Of a stretch of DNA of 33,114 nt, positions 1 through 10,639 are shown piece after piece. Under the pieces are notes generated by a model. It was not told the origin of the DNA, did no database searches, and worked only from the letters and a program-made list of their open reading frames with translations. Each line of letters opens with the position of its first letter. Position 1 is the stretch's first letter. The position numbers and the translations under genes were made by a program. Source of the DNA: Nemertoderma westbladi (lineage: Eukaryota > Xenacoelomorpha > Nemertodermatida > Nemertodermatidae); contig JAUCBJ010003754.1 in the NCBI GenBank assembly GCA_032718475.1, positions 1 to 33,114 of the forward strand, in the 5' to 3' direction.

Positions 1-74
1 CAGTAGGCCTAATAAACTTATAAATAAATACTATGATCTATAATATTACAAGTAACCTTATTAAAATATTGTAG

Positions 75-1465
75 ATGGAGGTAGCACTACCATATGTATG
101 CGGTTCGCAGATCGCCGACAACACTGCAATGCAGGCAGTTATTCTTTCTGTTAGCTATGGGCCAGCAAGGAAGAAAGAGGCAGCTGGAGCACCAACTGCC
201 AAAAAACAGCGCACTTCATATCACACGCTGTTGTTCGCCCTGTAAGTTAATAAAATATTTAATAATTAAATTGAATATTGAAATTGAAATTAATACCTTT
301 TTTGAAATAATATGTTACCCACTTAATATACATTTAACAGACGTGAAACACAGGATTCGATTTTCAGGAATTATAAAAATACCATAGCATCATTTAGACT
401 GTTAAATTACAATTTAGTTTGACCAAAATGACCATAAAGTAAAATATATCACGTTTTACTGTAGCTGAACATATATTTTATAAAGATTAAAAGATTTTAT
501 AAATACTGAAATATATTAACAATAAATAACATTTGTACCCTAATAATTATAATTATTTTTACACTACTGCACTAACATTAATATTTTTGGAAATTTATTC
601 AGAGATTTAATTAGTGGCGAGACATTTGCCATGTTGGCTGAGCATCCCCATACTACGGCGTTATATTTTCACTCTGCTGGAGTTGGCGTCGGATCGTTCA
701 TACGGATAGTAGAACCAACAACCACTGGAAACACGATTGTTAATCTACCGGTGATACCCCAAACAAACACGATTGTTAATCTACCGGTGATTACCACGGA
801 CGCGAAGTTGGAGCCGATGAACGACCCGCCGACAATACCCCCAGTATCGAGTCTTCCATCCCTCATAAGCTCATCGAAGGAACTCAAAAGGCTTTTACAT
901 GCGACTAGAATCATTGCAGTTACAACGGGTGAGTTTATTGTCATGTTTATTCTTTAATGTCATAACTCAACACACAGTTACTAAAATTAAAAATAATAGT
1001 ATGTTGTAAATGTATATAACAATGTTCTGAATTTGTAATATAGAATACTAAATACGAAAGCTGTACCTGCAAAATATTCTTGAGAAAAAGCAATCTACAT
1101 TGAACGCAATCTATAGTTTTTCATTTTTTCAATCTGATATATTTATTATAGTGGTCATTTTGTGGCTAACCCTAAAAGGTATTTTATATATGAAGATATT
1201 ATAATATATTTTCACACAATATATTTTATATTTACAGATCAACATCGTCCAAGGATGCAGAGGGGCAGTGTGCAGGGGCACCTACTACGGTAGGCCGTGT
1301 CCCTGTTTTCGAATAGTGGACCCCGTTTGGGTACTTAAGGTCGATGTCGTGCTTGAGGAAGTATTCGATAATGAGTCACGACGTATCCGCCCTCATTATT
1401 TCTGCAGTAATGAGTTTACCTCATTATTCTTCGATAAAGCGCACCTAGAAGTGAGTAATAAATAA
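75..1465 (+). CDS. Probable three-exon gene, product unknown (about 234 aa)
   Basis: Seen: ATG at 75 opens a frame that stays open to 241 and is followed by a GTAAGT donor (242). An acceptor ending TTCAG (598-602) starts exon 2 at 603. The join restores the frame that runs through 928 to a GTGAGT donor (929). The third exon is best taken from 1254 (acceptor CAAG), which keeps the frame open to TAA at 1463-1465 with AATAAA overlapping the stop. The stronger acceptor TTTACAG (exon from 1238) would instead end the protein at 1291-1293, giving 182 aa. Middle exon: hydrophobic β-rich stretch (motif GVGVGSFIRIVEP), then a proline- and threonine-rich tail with a duplicated NTIVNLPVI. Last exon: Cys-rich start, then acidic and aromatic residues. 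The pattern could be an OB-like fold, but I do not recognise a family. TTGTAG directly before ATG means 75 could be an internal exon start. No signal peptide or membrane segment is visible. Confidence 0.42.
731..791 (+). repeat. 36-bp in-frame tandem duplication inside exon 2
   Basis: A block starting ACACGATTGTTAATCTACC at 731 recurs at 767. The 36-bp period equals 12 codons, so the duplication leaves the reading frame intact and doubles the peptide NTIVNLPVI. In-frame repetition fits a coding exon but does not prove it. Confidence 0.7.
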
Positions 1466-2029
1466 ATAGGAAATGTACCTTATGTGTAAAGTAAAGCACC
1501 AGTGTCTATTGTAACGGAAAACAAGTTGACTTTCAGTGTAATGAAAGAGTCTAGACATATAAAGTATATATCTTTTCTATTCTTCCCTATATTGATTTTA
1601 CAGAGCGCTCTAATGTTAAAGTTTATTAGATAAAATATATTACTTTACAAATAGAATGTATTGGTCACTCTTTGTGAATAAATAGTTATTAAGATATTAT
1701 ATTATATTATTATTATATTATTTACTATTATAGATAAATAATATTTAACATTATTTATAATATAATACAAAACTACAATACATTTGCTGTATTGAATCAT
1801 ATTAGTATAAACTAAAAAACTAACTATATGGCACTCACATGTTTGACATTTTAGAATGTATTTTTGGATAAAAGTTATCATAATTACAAAAACTAACAGC
1901 AAAAATTAGAACTCAAGCTTTTGAATTATATTAATTAATTGAATTACTACATACAGTATGTTGAATTGTAATATTTATAGAATAACAAAAATACTTGTAA
2001 AATGCATGGGAAAGAATATCCAAATTTTT
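1466..2029. other. AT-rich intergenic stretch, no gene seen
   Basis: Mostly A+T with TTATTA-type runs near 1690-1750. A second AATAAA occurs near 1676. The only open frame (66 aa, minus, 1702-1902) is low complexity and hydrophobic, as expected by chance in AT-rich DNA. The stretch separates the convergent ends of the first gene (plus) and the minus-strand repeat ORF. Confidence 0.6.
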
Positions 2030-4780
2030 TTATGTTTCAATTACACCTTTTATATAATCATGTAGGCAAAGACGAATCGCATCCCAGGGGGCGCTGCCCG
2101 GGCCCACGTTGTTGGTGAACTCGACCGGTACGGAGATCGTGGGTGGAATGTGTTCGGGTGGGCGAAGTCGGCCACTAACGTGGAAGGGATGGTGATGGCT
2201 GCCCGTGTACATATTATCAGAATAGTGCCAACCGATCGGGAGCTCGTGTTCAGAAAATATGTCGACCAGGACGCTCCTCACCACGTCGCCCCGGGTCAGG
2301 GTGCTCCACTCAACGTCGCCCAGGGTCAGGGTGCTCCTCACCACGTCGCCCAGGGTCAGGGTGCTCCTCTCAACGTCGCTCAGTGTCAGGGTGCTCCACT
2401 CAACGTCGCTCAGTGTCAGGGTGCTCCACTCAACGTCGCTCAGGGTCTGGGTGCTCCTCTCAACGTCGCTCAGTGTCAGGGTGCTCCACTCAACGTCGCT
2501 CAGGGTCAGGGTGCTCCCCACCACGTCGCCCCAGGTCAGGGTGCTCCACTCAACGTCGCTCAGGGTCAGGGTGCTCCACTCAACGTCGCTCAGTGTCAGG
2601 GTGCTCCACTCAACGTCGCTCAGGGTCTGGGTGCTCCCCACCACGTCGCTCAGGGTCAGGGTGCTCCACTCAACGTCGCTCAGTGTCAGGGTGCTCCACT
2701 CAACGTCGCTCAGTGTCAGGGTGCTCCACTCAACGTCGCTCAGGGTCTGGGTGCTCCCCACCACGTCGCTCAGGGTCAGGGTGCTCCACTCAACGTCGCT
2801 CAGTGTCAGGGTGCTCCACTCAACGTCGCTCAGGGTCTGGGTGCTCCCCACCACGTCGCCCAGAATCATGGTGCTCCACTCAACGTCGCTCAGTGTCAGG
2901 GTGCTCCACTCAACGTCGCCCAGGGTCAGGGTGCTCATCACCACGTCGCCCAGGGTCAGGGTGCTCCTCTCAACGTCGCTCAGTGTCAGGGTGCTCCACT
3001 CAACGTCGCTCAGTGTCAGGGTGCTCCACTCAACGTCGCTCAGGGTCTGGGTGCTCCTCTCAACGTCGCTCAGTGTCAGGGTGCTCCACTCAACGTCGCC
3101 CAGAGTCAGGGTGCTCCACTCAACGTCGCTCAGTGTCAGGGTGCTCCACTCAACGTCGCTCAGGGTCTGGGTGCTCCCCACCACGTCGCCCAGAGTCATG
3201 GTGCTCCACTCAACGTCGCTCAGTGTCAGGGTGCTCCACTCAACGTCGCTCAGGGTCTGGGTGCTCCTCACCACGTCGCTCAGGGTCTGGGTGCTCCCCA
3301 CCACGTCGCTCAGGGTCAGGGTGCTCCACTCAACGTCGCTCAGGGTCAGGGTGCTCCACTCAACGTCGCCCAGGGTCAGGGTGCTCCACTCAACGTCGCT
3401 CAGTGTCAGGGTGCTCCACTCAACATCGCTCAGGGTCAGGGTGCTCCCCACCACGTCGCCCAGAGTCAGGGTGCTCCACTCAACGTCACTCAGTGTCAGG
3501 GTGCTCCATTCAACGTCGCTCAGGGTCATGGTGCTCCCCACCACGTCGCCCAGAGTCAGGGTGCTCCACTCAACGTCGCCCAGGGTCAGGGTGCTCCACT
3601 CAACGTCGCTCAGGGTCAGGGTGCTCCCCACCACGTCGCCCCGGGTCAGGGTGCTCCACTCAACGTCACCCAGGGTCAGGGTGCTCCACTCAACGTCGCT
3701 CAGGATAAGGGTGCTCCACTCAACGTCGCCTAGGGTCAGGGTGCTTCCCACCACGTCGCCCCGGGTCAGGGTGCTCCACTCAACGTCACCCAGGGTCAGG
3801 GTGCTCCACTCAACGTCGCTCAGGATCAGGGTGCTCCACTCAACGTCGCCTAGGGTCAGGGTGCTCCCCACCACGTCGCCCCGGGTCAGGGTGCTCCACT
3901 CAACGTCGCTCAGGGTCAGGGTGCTCCCCACCACGTCGCCCAGGGTCAGGGTGCTCCACTCAACGTCGCCTAGGGTCAGGGTGCTCCCCACCACGTCGCC
4001 CAGGGTCAGGGTGCTCCACTCAACGTCGCTCAGGGTCTGGGTGCTCCCCACCACGTCGCTCAGGGTCAGGGTGCTCCACTCAACACCGCTCAGGGTCAGG
4101 GTGCTCCACTCAACGTCGCTCAGGGTCAGGGTGCTCCACTCAACGTCGCTCAGGGTCACGGTGCTCCACTCAACGTCGCTCAGGGTCAGGGTGCTCCCCA
4201 CCACGTCGCTCCGGGTCAGGGTGCTCCCCACCACGTCGCCCCGGGTCAGGGTGCTCCACTCAACGTCGCTCAGGGTCAGGGTGCTCCCCACCACGTCGCC
4301 CCGGGTCAGGGTGTTCCACTCAACGTCGCTCAGGGTCAGGGTGCTCCACTCAACGTCGCTCAGGGTCAGGGTGCTCCCCACCACGTCGCCCCGGGTCAGG
4401 GTGTTCCACTCAACGTCGCTCAGGGTCAGGGTGCTCCACTCAACGTCGCTCAGGGTCAGGGTGCTCCCCACCACGTCGCCCCAGGTCAGGGTGCTCCACT
4501 CAACGTCGCTCAGGGTCAGGGTGCTCCACTCAACGTCGCTCAGGGTCAGGGTGCTCCACTCAACGTCGCCCAGGGTTAGGGTGCTCCATTCAACGTCGCT
4601 CAGAGTCAGGGTGCTCCACTCAACGTCGCCCACGGTTAGGGTGCTCCACTCAACGTCGCCCAGTGTCAGGGTGCTCCACTCAACGTCGCTCTGGGTCAGG
4701 GTGCACACCGCAAGATCGCCCAGGGCGCTCCCCAAAATGCAGCCCGCGCCCGCAATGTTCCCCGTGAGGGTCCCACGCAT
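2030..4780 (-). CDS. Long repeat protein ORF resembling a pentapeptide-repeat β-helix
   Basis: Seen: 916 codons are open without a stop. There is a unique N-terminus (about 26 aa, starting MRGTLTGNIAG), about 80 copies of a 10-aa unit of the type SDVEW-STLTL, then a unique 80-aa C-terminus ending DYIKGVIET. Read as pentapeptides, each unit fits the rule small/polar, D/N/T, central hydrophobic, x, x. V and L hold the central position, D and T precede it, and changes concentrate elsewhere (EW/VG/ER; last residue L/R/W/V). Family knowledge: pentapeptide-repeat proteins of this pattern form right-handed quadrilateral β-helices. Inference: this ORF might do so, although 160 coils would be unusually long. 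Caution: because 30 is divisible by 3, other frames of the array also stay open over long stretches. The minus frame is preferred because it alone is open through both unique ends and shows the structural pattern. No intron or promoter was identified. Confidence 0.35.
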   Translation of the reverse strand: MRGTLTGNIAGAGCILGSALGDLAVCTLTQSDVEWSTLTLGDVEWSTLTVGDVEWSTLTLSDVEWSTLTLGDVEWSTLTLSDVEWSTLTLSDVEWSTLTWGDVVGSTLTLSDVEWSTLTLSDVEWNTLTRGDVVGSTLTLSDVEWSTLTLSDVEWNTLTRGDVVGSTLTLSDVEWSTLTRGDVVGSTLTRSDVVGSTLTLSDVEWSTVTLSDVEWSTLTLSDVEWSTLTLSGVEWSTLTLSDVVGSTQTLSDVEWSTLTLGDVVGSTLTLGDVEWSTLTLGDVVGSTLTLSDVEWSTLTRGDVVGSTLTLGDVEWSTLILSDVEWSTLTLGDVEWSTLTRGDVVGSTLTLGDVEWSTLILSDVEWSTLTLGDVEWSTLTRGDVVGSTLTLSDVEWSTLTLGDVEWSTLTLGDVVGSTMTLSDVEWSTLTLSDVEWSTLTLGDVVGSTLTLSDVEWSTLTLSDVEWSTLTLGDVEWSTLTLSDVEWSTLTLSDVVGSTQTLSDVVRSTQTLSDVEWSTLTLSDVEWSTMTLGDVVGSTQTLSDVEWSTLTLSDVEWSTLTLGDVEWSTLTLSDVERSTQTLSDVEWSTLTLSDVEWSTLTLSDVERSTLTLGDVVMSTLTLGDVEWSTLTLSDVEWSTMILGDVVGSTQTLSDVEWSTLTLSDVEWSTLTLSDVVGSTQTLSDVEWSTLTLSDVEWSTLTLSDVEWSTLTLSDVVGSTQTLSDVEWSTLTLSDVEWSTLTLSDVEWSTLTWGDVVGSTLTLSDVEWSTLTLSDVERSTQTLSDVEWSTLTLSDVEWSTLTLSDVERSTLTLGDVVRSTLTLGDVEWSTLTRGDVVRSVLVDIFSEHELPIGWHYSDNMYTGSHHHPFHVSGRLRPPEHIPPTISVPVEFTNNVGPGSAPWDAIRLCLHDYIKGVIET
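2271..4715. repeat. 30-bp minisatellite, about 81 units
   Basis: Period exactly 30 bp, plus-strand core CAACGTCGCTCAGGGTCAGG followed by GTGCTCCACT. Two main unit types alternate: one with CCACTCAAC and one with CCCCACCAC. No unit-length gaps break the phase over 2.4 kb. It is GC-rich compared with its AT-rich flanks. The CCCCACCAC type recurs every 120 bp at 2515-2760 and again around 4250-4470, so there is higher-order structure. Confidence 0.95.
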
Positions 4781-4940
4781 TGACCGCGTGACGCATTCAG
4801 ATCGCCGCTATCGACATTGAGTACTGTATATATACATAATTATTACCGGTAGTATTGTTTAATATGGATTATATAATGAATATATAATAATTATTACTGA
4901 CCCGTTTTCAATTAAAATCTAGTTTATCATCAAAGTATGT

Positions 4941-4968
4941 AGGGAGGGGGGGGGGGGTGGGGGGTGGG
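4941..4968 (+). repeat. Guanine tract with G-quadruplex potential
   Basis: A run of about 28 bases with only T or A interruptions among G runs of 3, 13, 6 and 3. It lies about 160 bases upstream (for the minus strand) of the start of the repeat ORF and about 330 bases before the piggyBac relic. It is either a simple low-complexity tract or a G4-forming site; the sequence alone cannot tell. Confidence 0.6.
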
Positions 4969-5269
4969 ATATCTTCACTCATAATATGACGTACAACATT
5001 GTCAGTCTTCAAACAACACCAGTTTGTTTTCGTTTGTTGTGGAGGTAATCCTTGTTAGAGCGTTGTTTCAACATGAATTATGTGACCGAGTTAAGAGACA
5101 CATATCCAGCACAATCATATTCATATAGCATCTGCAATGCAATAGAATACATGAAAAGTCAAATAACAACTCCTACTCCAATACTGGTCCAGTATAAAAC
5201 AGTCAGTGTATAACATCAGGCAAAAAACCTCAATTATTGTGATATCAGTTTTGAGTTAAATCTGATTCC

Positions 5270-6716
5270 ATGAGTCGTGATCGTTATATATCGATTCTCC
5301 GGTTTATTCCATTTTCGAACCCAAACAATGTAGATCCTGAGGACAGGGAAACAAGAATCCACGGTATTACAGAATTAGTAAGTGATATCTGTAAACAGTA
5401 TACACCAGGTCGAAATTTATCCCTTGATGGAGCATTACTACTTTTCAAAGGTCGGCTCGGATTCGAAGTATTTATTCGCACGAAACGTTCCCGCTTTGGG
5501 ATCAAACTATTTATTCTTTGTGACTCTAATGGGTATTTGGTTGTTGCAAGGGTGTATTTTGGGAAGAATGCCACAATACCCCAGATATTGGCAACACCAC
5601 TGAGCCTTCACATAGCGAGAACATAGTCGCTTTGTTACTTGATAAATCCGATTTATTGAAGAAAGGATACATTGTCCACATAGATAACTGGTATACTAGC
5701 ACTCGCCTGGCGACGTTTTTTGACAATACAACTGGTGTGAGAGGAACGATTAATGTAACTAGAGGAATTCCAGACGAATTAAAACACCTCAAACAGAAGG
5801 GTACTAGTTCGAAGTTTATGCGAAATGAAAGTAAAACAATCTTAGCTGTCAAATTTACTGATAAATGAGATGTATATTTGTTGTCAACTGTGGAAGATGC
5901 CAAAGAGGTTGAGAAGAACCGATTTGTACCACCATGGACAAATCGGTTCTTCTCAACCTCTTTGGCATCTTCCACAGTTGACAACAAATATACATCTCAT
6001 TTATCAGTAAATTTGACAGCTAAGATTGTTTTACTTTCATTTCGCATAAACTTCGAACTAGTACCCTTCTGTTTGAGGTGTTTTAATTCGTCTGGAATTC
6101 CTCTAGTTACATTAATCGTTCCTCTCACACCAGTTGTATTGTCAAAAAACGTCGCCAGGCGAGTGCTAGTATACCAGTTATCTATGTGGACAATTTTTGC
6201 ATTTTGTAAACCAACCCCGATTGACATGTATAACAAATTCATGGGAGGCGTTGACTTGCAGGACCAACTTATAAAAATGTACAATCCTGTACGGAAGAGC
6301 CATTCGTGGTATAAAAAGATTGGATTTAATCTGGTTATGCGTTTGGTTATAAATGCTTATGTCATTCATAAGCGCGAGAAGAATAAGAAGGCAAATCTCC
6401 TAACTTTCCTAACAAACGCAATTATTTGGCTGACTCAAATGAAATGTGATAACCCCCGTAAGTGGCAACGTGGCTTCTACTGTACGAAAGTGACAGTTGT
6501 GATTTTGTAGTTCCAGGCCCAGGGGCCTTTGTCCACCACTCCCTCACACTAATTCCACCAACACCGAAGGTTCGCAAACCAAGAAACCGTTGCTGATTGT
6601 GTTACTCTGATGGGTGCAAAGAAAAACTGTCACGATATTATTGCCCGCAATGCCCCTCTAAGCCATCTCTATGTCTGTATTGTGAGACTCCGTGGCACAA
6701 GAACATAAAACAATAG
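5270..6716 (+). pseudogene. piggyBac-type transposase pseudogene
   Basis: Seen: blocks in transposase order. These are MSRDRYISILRFIPFSN; then the first catalytic region with LDGALLLFKGR; then VHIDNWYTS, with the second Asp, at about 5670-5700; then MGGVDLQDQ, with the third Asp, near 6241. A C-terminal Cys/His zinc module with spaced CxxC and WH follows at about 6595-6716. Family knowledge: piggyBac (DDE_Tnp_1_7) enzymes cut and paste at TTAA and carry this DDD triad and zinc tail. Breaks: N-terminal third absent; frameshift near 5578-5583; TGA at 5866-5868 where the family has a basic residue; a 524-bp inverted duplication inserted between the second and third catalytic blocks; TGA near 6588 just before the zinc module. 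The residue after the first Asp is Gly rather than the usual Glu. No TTAA-bounded terminal repeats were found, so this is a dead fragment. Confidence 0.88.
5671..6194. repeat. Perfect inverted duplication, 257-bp arms, 10-bp loop
   Basis: Left arm 5671-5927 and right arm 5938-6194 are reverse complements as far as I can read, with spacer ACCACCATGG. The right arm is an inverted copy of piggyBac coding sequence, so the same transposase stretch reads on both strands. Near-perfect identity implies a very recent event (snap-back template switching) or a library or assembly artefact such as a chimeric foldback read. Confidence 0.92.
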
Positions 6717-6802
6717 GTATCTGTTCACTATAATACTAATGTAATATCAATCAATCAATCATTTAATATATTTTTAACTATATTAGTCATTTTTTTATTC
6801 GA

Positions 6803-7099
6803 TAATTTTGACAGACAGACTGACCGACAGACAGTAAACCGTCAGGGTATATTCAACCAAACTTGAGAATTGACTTCAGAAATGCAATCAGCGTCCAGAA
6901 AACCCCCACGGCGAACGTTTTAGCTGCGTGGTAGAATTTTTTAATTTTGACAGACAAATTGACCGACAGACAGACAAAACAGTAAACCGACAGAGTATAT
7001 TTAACCAAACATGGGAATTGATTTCAGATATGAATCAGCGTCCAGACAAACACCCATGGCGAACTTTTTAGCTGCGTGGTAGAATTTTTTAATTTTGAC
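6803..7099 (+). repeat. Imperfect 139/148-bp tandem repeat
   Basis: Two copies beginning TAATTTTGACAGACA at 6803 and 6942, with a third start at about 7090. Shared blocks include GACCGACAGACAG, AATCAGCGTCCAGA and TTTAGCTGCGTGGTAGAA. Copies differ at about 10-15% of positions. No coding potential; it sits just outside the left arm of the large inverted repeat. Confidence 0.8.
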
Positions 7100-7132
7100 A
7101 TTAATATACACCAAACATAATGTACTGTATAT

Positions 7133-8840
7133 AGGTAATGTCCAACACAACATATAGGATTATAGGATTACCCATAAAGCTTTGCAGCTTATTTCCATGG
7201 GGGTCCTTAATGTTACTTGGTTACAAATACAGTACAATATGAAAAATATGAAAATGGGCAATTGGGCTATAACTTTTACTGTCTTTTTTCATATCAATAA
7301 CACTATTAGTAATGGTGGGGTCTATAAAACATTAAATGCCCTAAGGAAGGTTGGGGGGGGGGGGGGGTTGGTGGGCGCAATTCATCCTCATTAATTACAA
7401 TTTTTCTAATTCTTCATAATATTTTAATAAAAATACATCCCTTAAAATCAAATCATTACTACTTATGATACATTAATAAATTGTTGATTAACACAGAACC
7501 ACCATTCCTCTAATCCAAATATATTGTAGTATAATACAGTATAATTGTAAGGCTTTATACCTACAATATACTGCTCCATACAAATAGCCTAAGAGAGCGG
7601 CATTACCGGTAGCAATTTCCGCGGACATAAAAAGATAAAATCAGCGGACATAATGAGTAAATTCAATGGAAAAAAAATTATTGTGGATCTAAAGCACTGT
7701 ATCCTAGTGGACCAACGAATCCTTTGACAATCAGTGAATAACTACTCCCACAGCCCACCACTCCCCCACCCCATCTCTCTCTCACAAACTCAGCTGTCCT
7801 ACCAAACTAATGTGTTCTATATTATCTCCCTATAGAACCTGTTGTATTACATCTAACCAATATTAGTTAACTTCTCTACCTTTATGAAGGGCCTATGAAT
7901 TTCGATGGTTACACTAAATAATTCCACTCTGCTACTAATGACTCACCATCAGATGTCTTTTCCAGCGGCCTTCATTGATTGGCTAAACTCTTGGCTATCA
8001 TTTGGTTACATGTTATGCAATATATACAACAATATTCTGTACATTATTACTGTTCTGGGTTTGGGTATTGCGTTATTTTATATATATAGCTAATGGTCTG
8101 AATGTAGATCAATCGCACGATCGGACCACTTTTCTTCATATTTGTTTTTAAGACTAAGGCAGGTACAAATGTAGCATACTGTAACCCGTATTTATATTAA
8201 TTAATTGCTTTGATTTTAGGTGTAAGTGTAAGTACTTTGTAAACATAGGCCTGTCTACCTGTAGCTTCTATGCTATATCAGTTCAGTACATAGTAGGCCA
8301 ATACTTAGGCTGTTAGGCCACCAGTATTGGTTATGTGGTTTGGAAGCAGTGGAATTGTGCACTGGAAAGCACCCATGGTACTTTAAATTAATCTAATTAA
8401 TCTAATGTAATCTAATTATTAATTAATCATAATAATTAATTTATCTAATCTAAAGCCCCGGTTTCCATGATTTAACATAGCTACAGTACTATAGCTATAG
8501 TACTATATACTAATACTTATATATACTATAGCTAAATTGCAAGTAATGCTAGCTGTAGTAATACTACAGCTGCAATAGTACTATACTAATTAATACTACA
8601 ATAGTAATACTAACAGTTGGCCGTGTCTCACAGCTACCTCCTACTGTATTTCAGATACTCTCATCCCGGTTTCACAACACTACTGCCGCTAAATGTGGAA
8701 TGCCACAGTACTGGTTCTGCTACTGCAGTACCTACAAAATATATATATATATAATTAAATCAATTTATCAAGAGATTAAATAATATTTTTATAATCTGAG
8801 GCGAATCGGAGCAGCACTTAGGCTGCTTAGCGATAGTCCA
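7133..8840 (+). mobile_element. Dispersed repeat, copy A (left inverted arm)
   Basis: Matches 14228-15702 in reverse complement over its whole length: both copies share AGGTAATGTCC at one end and GCGATAGTC at the other. It includes a G15 tract (7353-7367) and a TATATA run near 8745. It holds no long ORF; short frames such as PAAFIDWLNSWLSFGY recur in both copies but look non-coding. About 300 bp (8387-8691) is present here and absent in copy B. No terminal inverted repeat within the copy and no clear target duplication were found, so the class is unknown. It may be a non-autonomous element or the two ends of a very large foldback element. Confidence 0.8.
8387..8691. repeat. Low-complexity insert in copy A
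   Basis: About 300 bp of TAATCTAATTAA-like and AGTACTATAGCT-like sequence lies between TACTTTAAATTA and AAATGTGGAATGCC, two blocks that are adjacent in copy B. The insert is rich in short palindromes. It is either an insertion here or a deletion in copy B. Confidence 0.6.
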
Positions 8841-9419
8841 GGCATTATTTAAAAAAAAATGGAAAGAAAAACCAATACGAAAAAAAAGGCAATTAAAAAC
8901 TGGTATTGAATAAAAAGATAATAAAAACCAGTAAGAAAAAACGGCAAGTAAAGTAAAGTAAAAACTGATATATTGCACAACCACATGATACCCCCTTGGT
9001 TTGGCCGCTGGTTCCTATTGCTACTTCGACCTTTCTATCTAAACCATGTACCGGTACTTCACACATTCATTTAAGTCTCTTTGGGTTGTGAACTCATAAC
9101 TCAGTTCTACCCAGTAGTTACTGGTATGATTCATAACTCGTATCTTGTAGTTTAATTAGTTTAATTTAATTAGTTAGTTTAATTTTAATAGCGCTCATAG
9201 TACTTTCACACCTCACATACTGTACTGATGTTACTCTTATTCCACTGTGCCACTGTTTTAGTAGCATTCTTACTACATGTAGGCCTTCAATCACTTAATT
9301 ACTTAAATTTACTGTGCAAATATTCAATTATAATTAAATTAAAATCGTATTCATACCTTAAAATAATTGTGAAGTCATTTTCACATATATTCGTATGATA
9401 AATACAATGCAATTATACG
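8841..9419. other. AT-rich DNA, no gene seen
   Basis: Begins with a run of AAAAAG/AAAAACC-like purine tracts and short AAGTAAAGTAAAGTAAAA repeats near 8945, then ordinary AT-rich sequence. No ORF above chance length and no recognisable domain. Confidence 0.5.
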
Positions 9420-9632
9420 AATTCAGTTCATATAGGTATCAAGTATAATTGCTTTACTTTCAGTTACTTTTACACATTTCATAAAGGTAAGAGTATAATT
9501 GCAGTAATTCAAGGTACTTTTTTACTCAGTTCATAAAGGTGTCAAATATAATTGCTCTACTCCAGTTAATTTTATTCAGTTCATAAAGGTTTAGAAGTAT
9601 AATTGCACAATTTCAATTTACTTTTATTTCCA
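9420..9632 (+). repeat. Diverged tandem repeat, four units of about 50-60 bp
   Basis: Each unit has the order TCAGTTCATAAAGGT, then AGTATAATTGC, then a TACTTTT block; starts are near 9423, 9476, 9528 and 9579. Units are clearly related but only roughly 75% alike, so the array is old. Non-coding. Confidence 0.65.
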
Positions 9633-10639
9633 ATAACTTCCTGAATGTTTGATACATCTGATGCAGAAAACAATATTTGTTTTTGTCAAGGATTTGCAGA
9701 AATCGTCTGTCTTAGAGGAACAAAATAACGTAACTCATTAAAATCGTAACTCTTTCAATCTCTGACTAAATTATACCAAACTTGTAATCTTGTAAACTTG
9801 TAAACATTTAATCTTGTCTATCGGCTAAAATAAACACAATTTGCTAAAATTTCCCCTATAATGTTTTTTTTCCTATAGAGCAATCTTATACATTGACAAG
9901 ACTTATAAAATAATTGATGTTGAATAATTATTATTAAGATTAAAATATATTATTACGACCCTCCAACCGGTCGCTTCCCACTCCCAGACAGTCACCGACC
10001 CACCCCTATAGGTTCATGAGGCAATGCGGTTCCTGTCCGTAGAAACTGCGACTCTGAAGTAAGTGATAGAATCTCCGGATCGCGATAGATATTCCTTTTT
10101 GTAGAGAGTTGATGAGTTTATGATACAGGGGAGGTTGTTGTAAAACACAAAGACAACCTCATCGGTTCTGGTTGACTTAGAATGGACAGTTCTTCAGTAT
10201 TACTCTAATATAAAATGTTTATACAGTATAAAGGGTTTGCTTTCAGAAACTGGGGAATACCAGTCACTCTGTCCACTGGAAAACTTAAATATGGCTACTG
10301 CAAGCTATAATCTAAATAAGTTAATTATAAATTGCATTTGCATACCTGCCCACTGCCTGAAACCAAACTGTTGTGTTGGAGACACACTCGTTATATGCAA
10401 CTTCGGTGGCTCAAAGACCCATTTCATCCACCGTCGAAGTCGACGACTTGGACCAGCCACAGATATCCCAACCTCCCCCGTAGCGAGCGACCTCCGCTTG
10501 AACATGAGCACGAAGCTCCTCATTGCTAATCCTCTGATCAATACACTATATTGGAAGGAAGTTTAATAATATAATTATACGAAGTTCTACTATTTAATAT
10601 TGTTACTATTACTACTATAAGTAAGCATCCAACTCATCT
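9633..10639. other. No supported gene
   Basis: AT-rich, with a moderately GC-rich block at 9955-10140. Open frames at 10237-10566 (plus) and 10305-10541 (minus) overlap each other on opposite strands and show no recognisable domain. I leave them uncalled; some of this may be the 5' part of the retrotransposon remnant that follows. Confidence 0.4.

Noticed and set aside
94-387. 97-codon plus ORF
   Set aside because: Overlaps the better-supported exon 75-241 in another frame and runs through its splice donor into AT-rich intron.
2271-4715. CRISPR-like array
   Set aside because: Units are contiguous without spacers, and the host is a eukaryote.
2150-4820. Three long plus-strand open frames across the 30-bp array (QGAPLNVA, RVLHSTSL and GCSTQRRS repeats)
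   Set aside because: They follow from a period divisible by 3. Two stop inside the array and none shows a structural repeat rule; the minus frame with unique ends is the better candidate.
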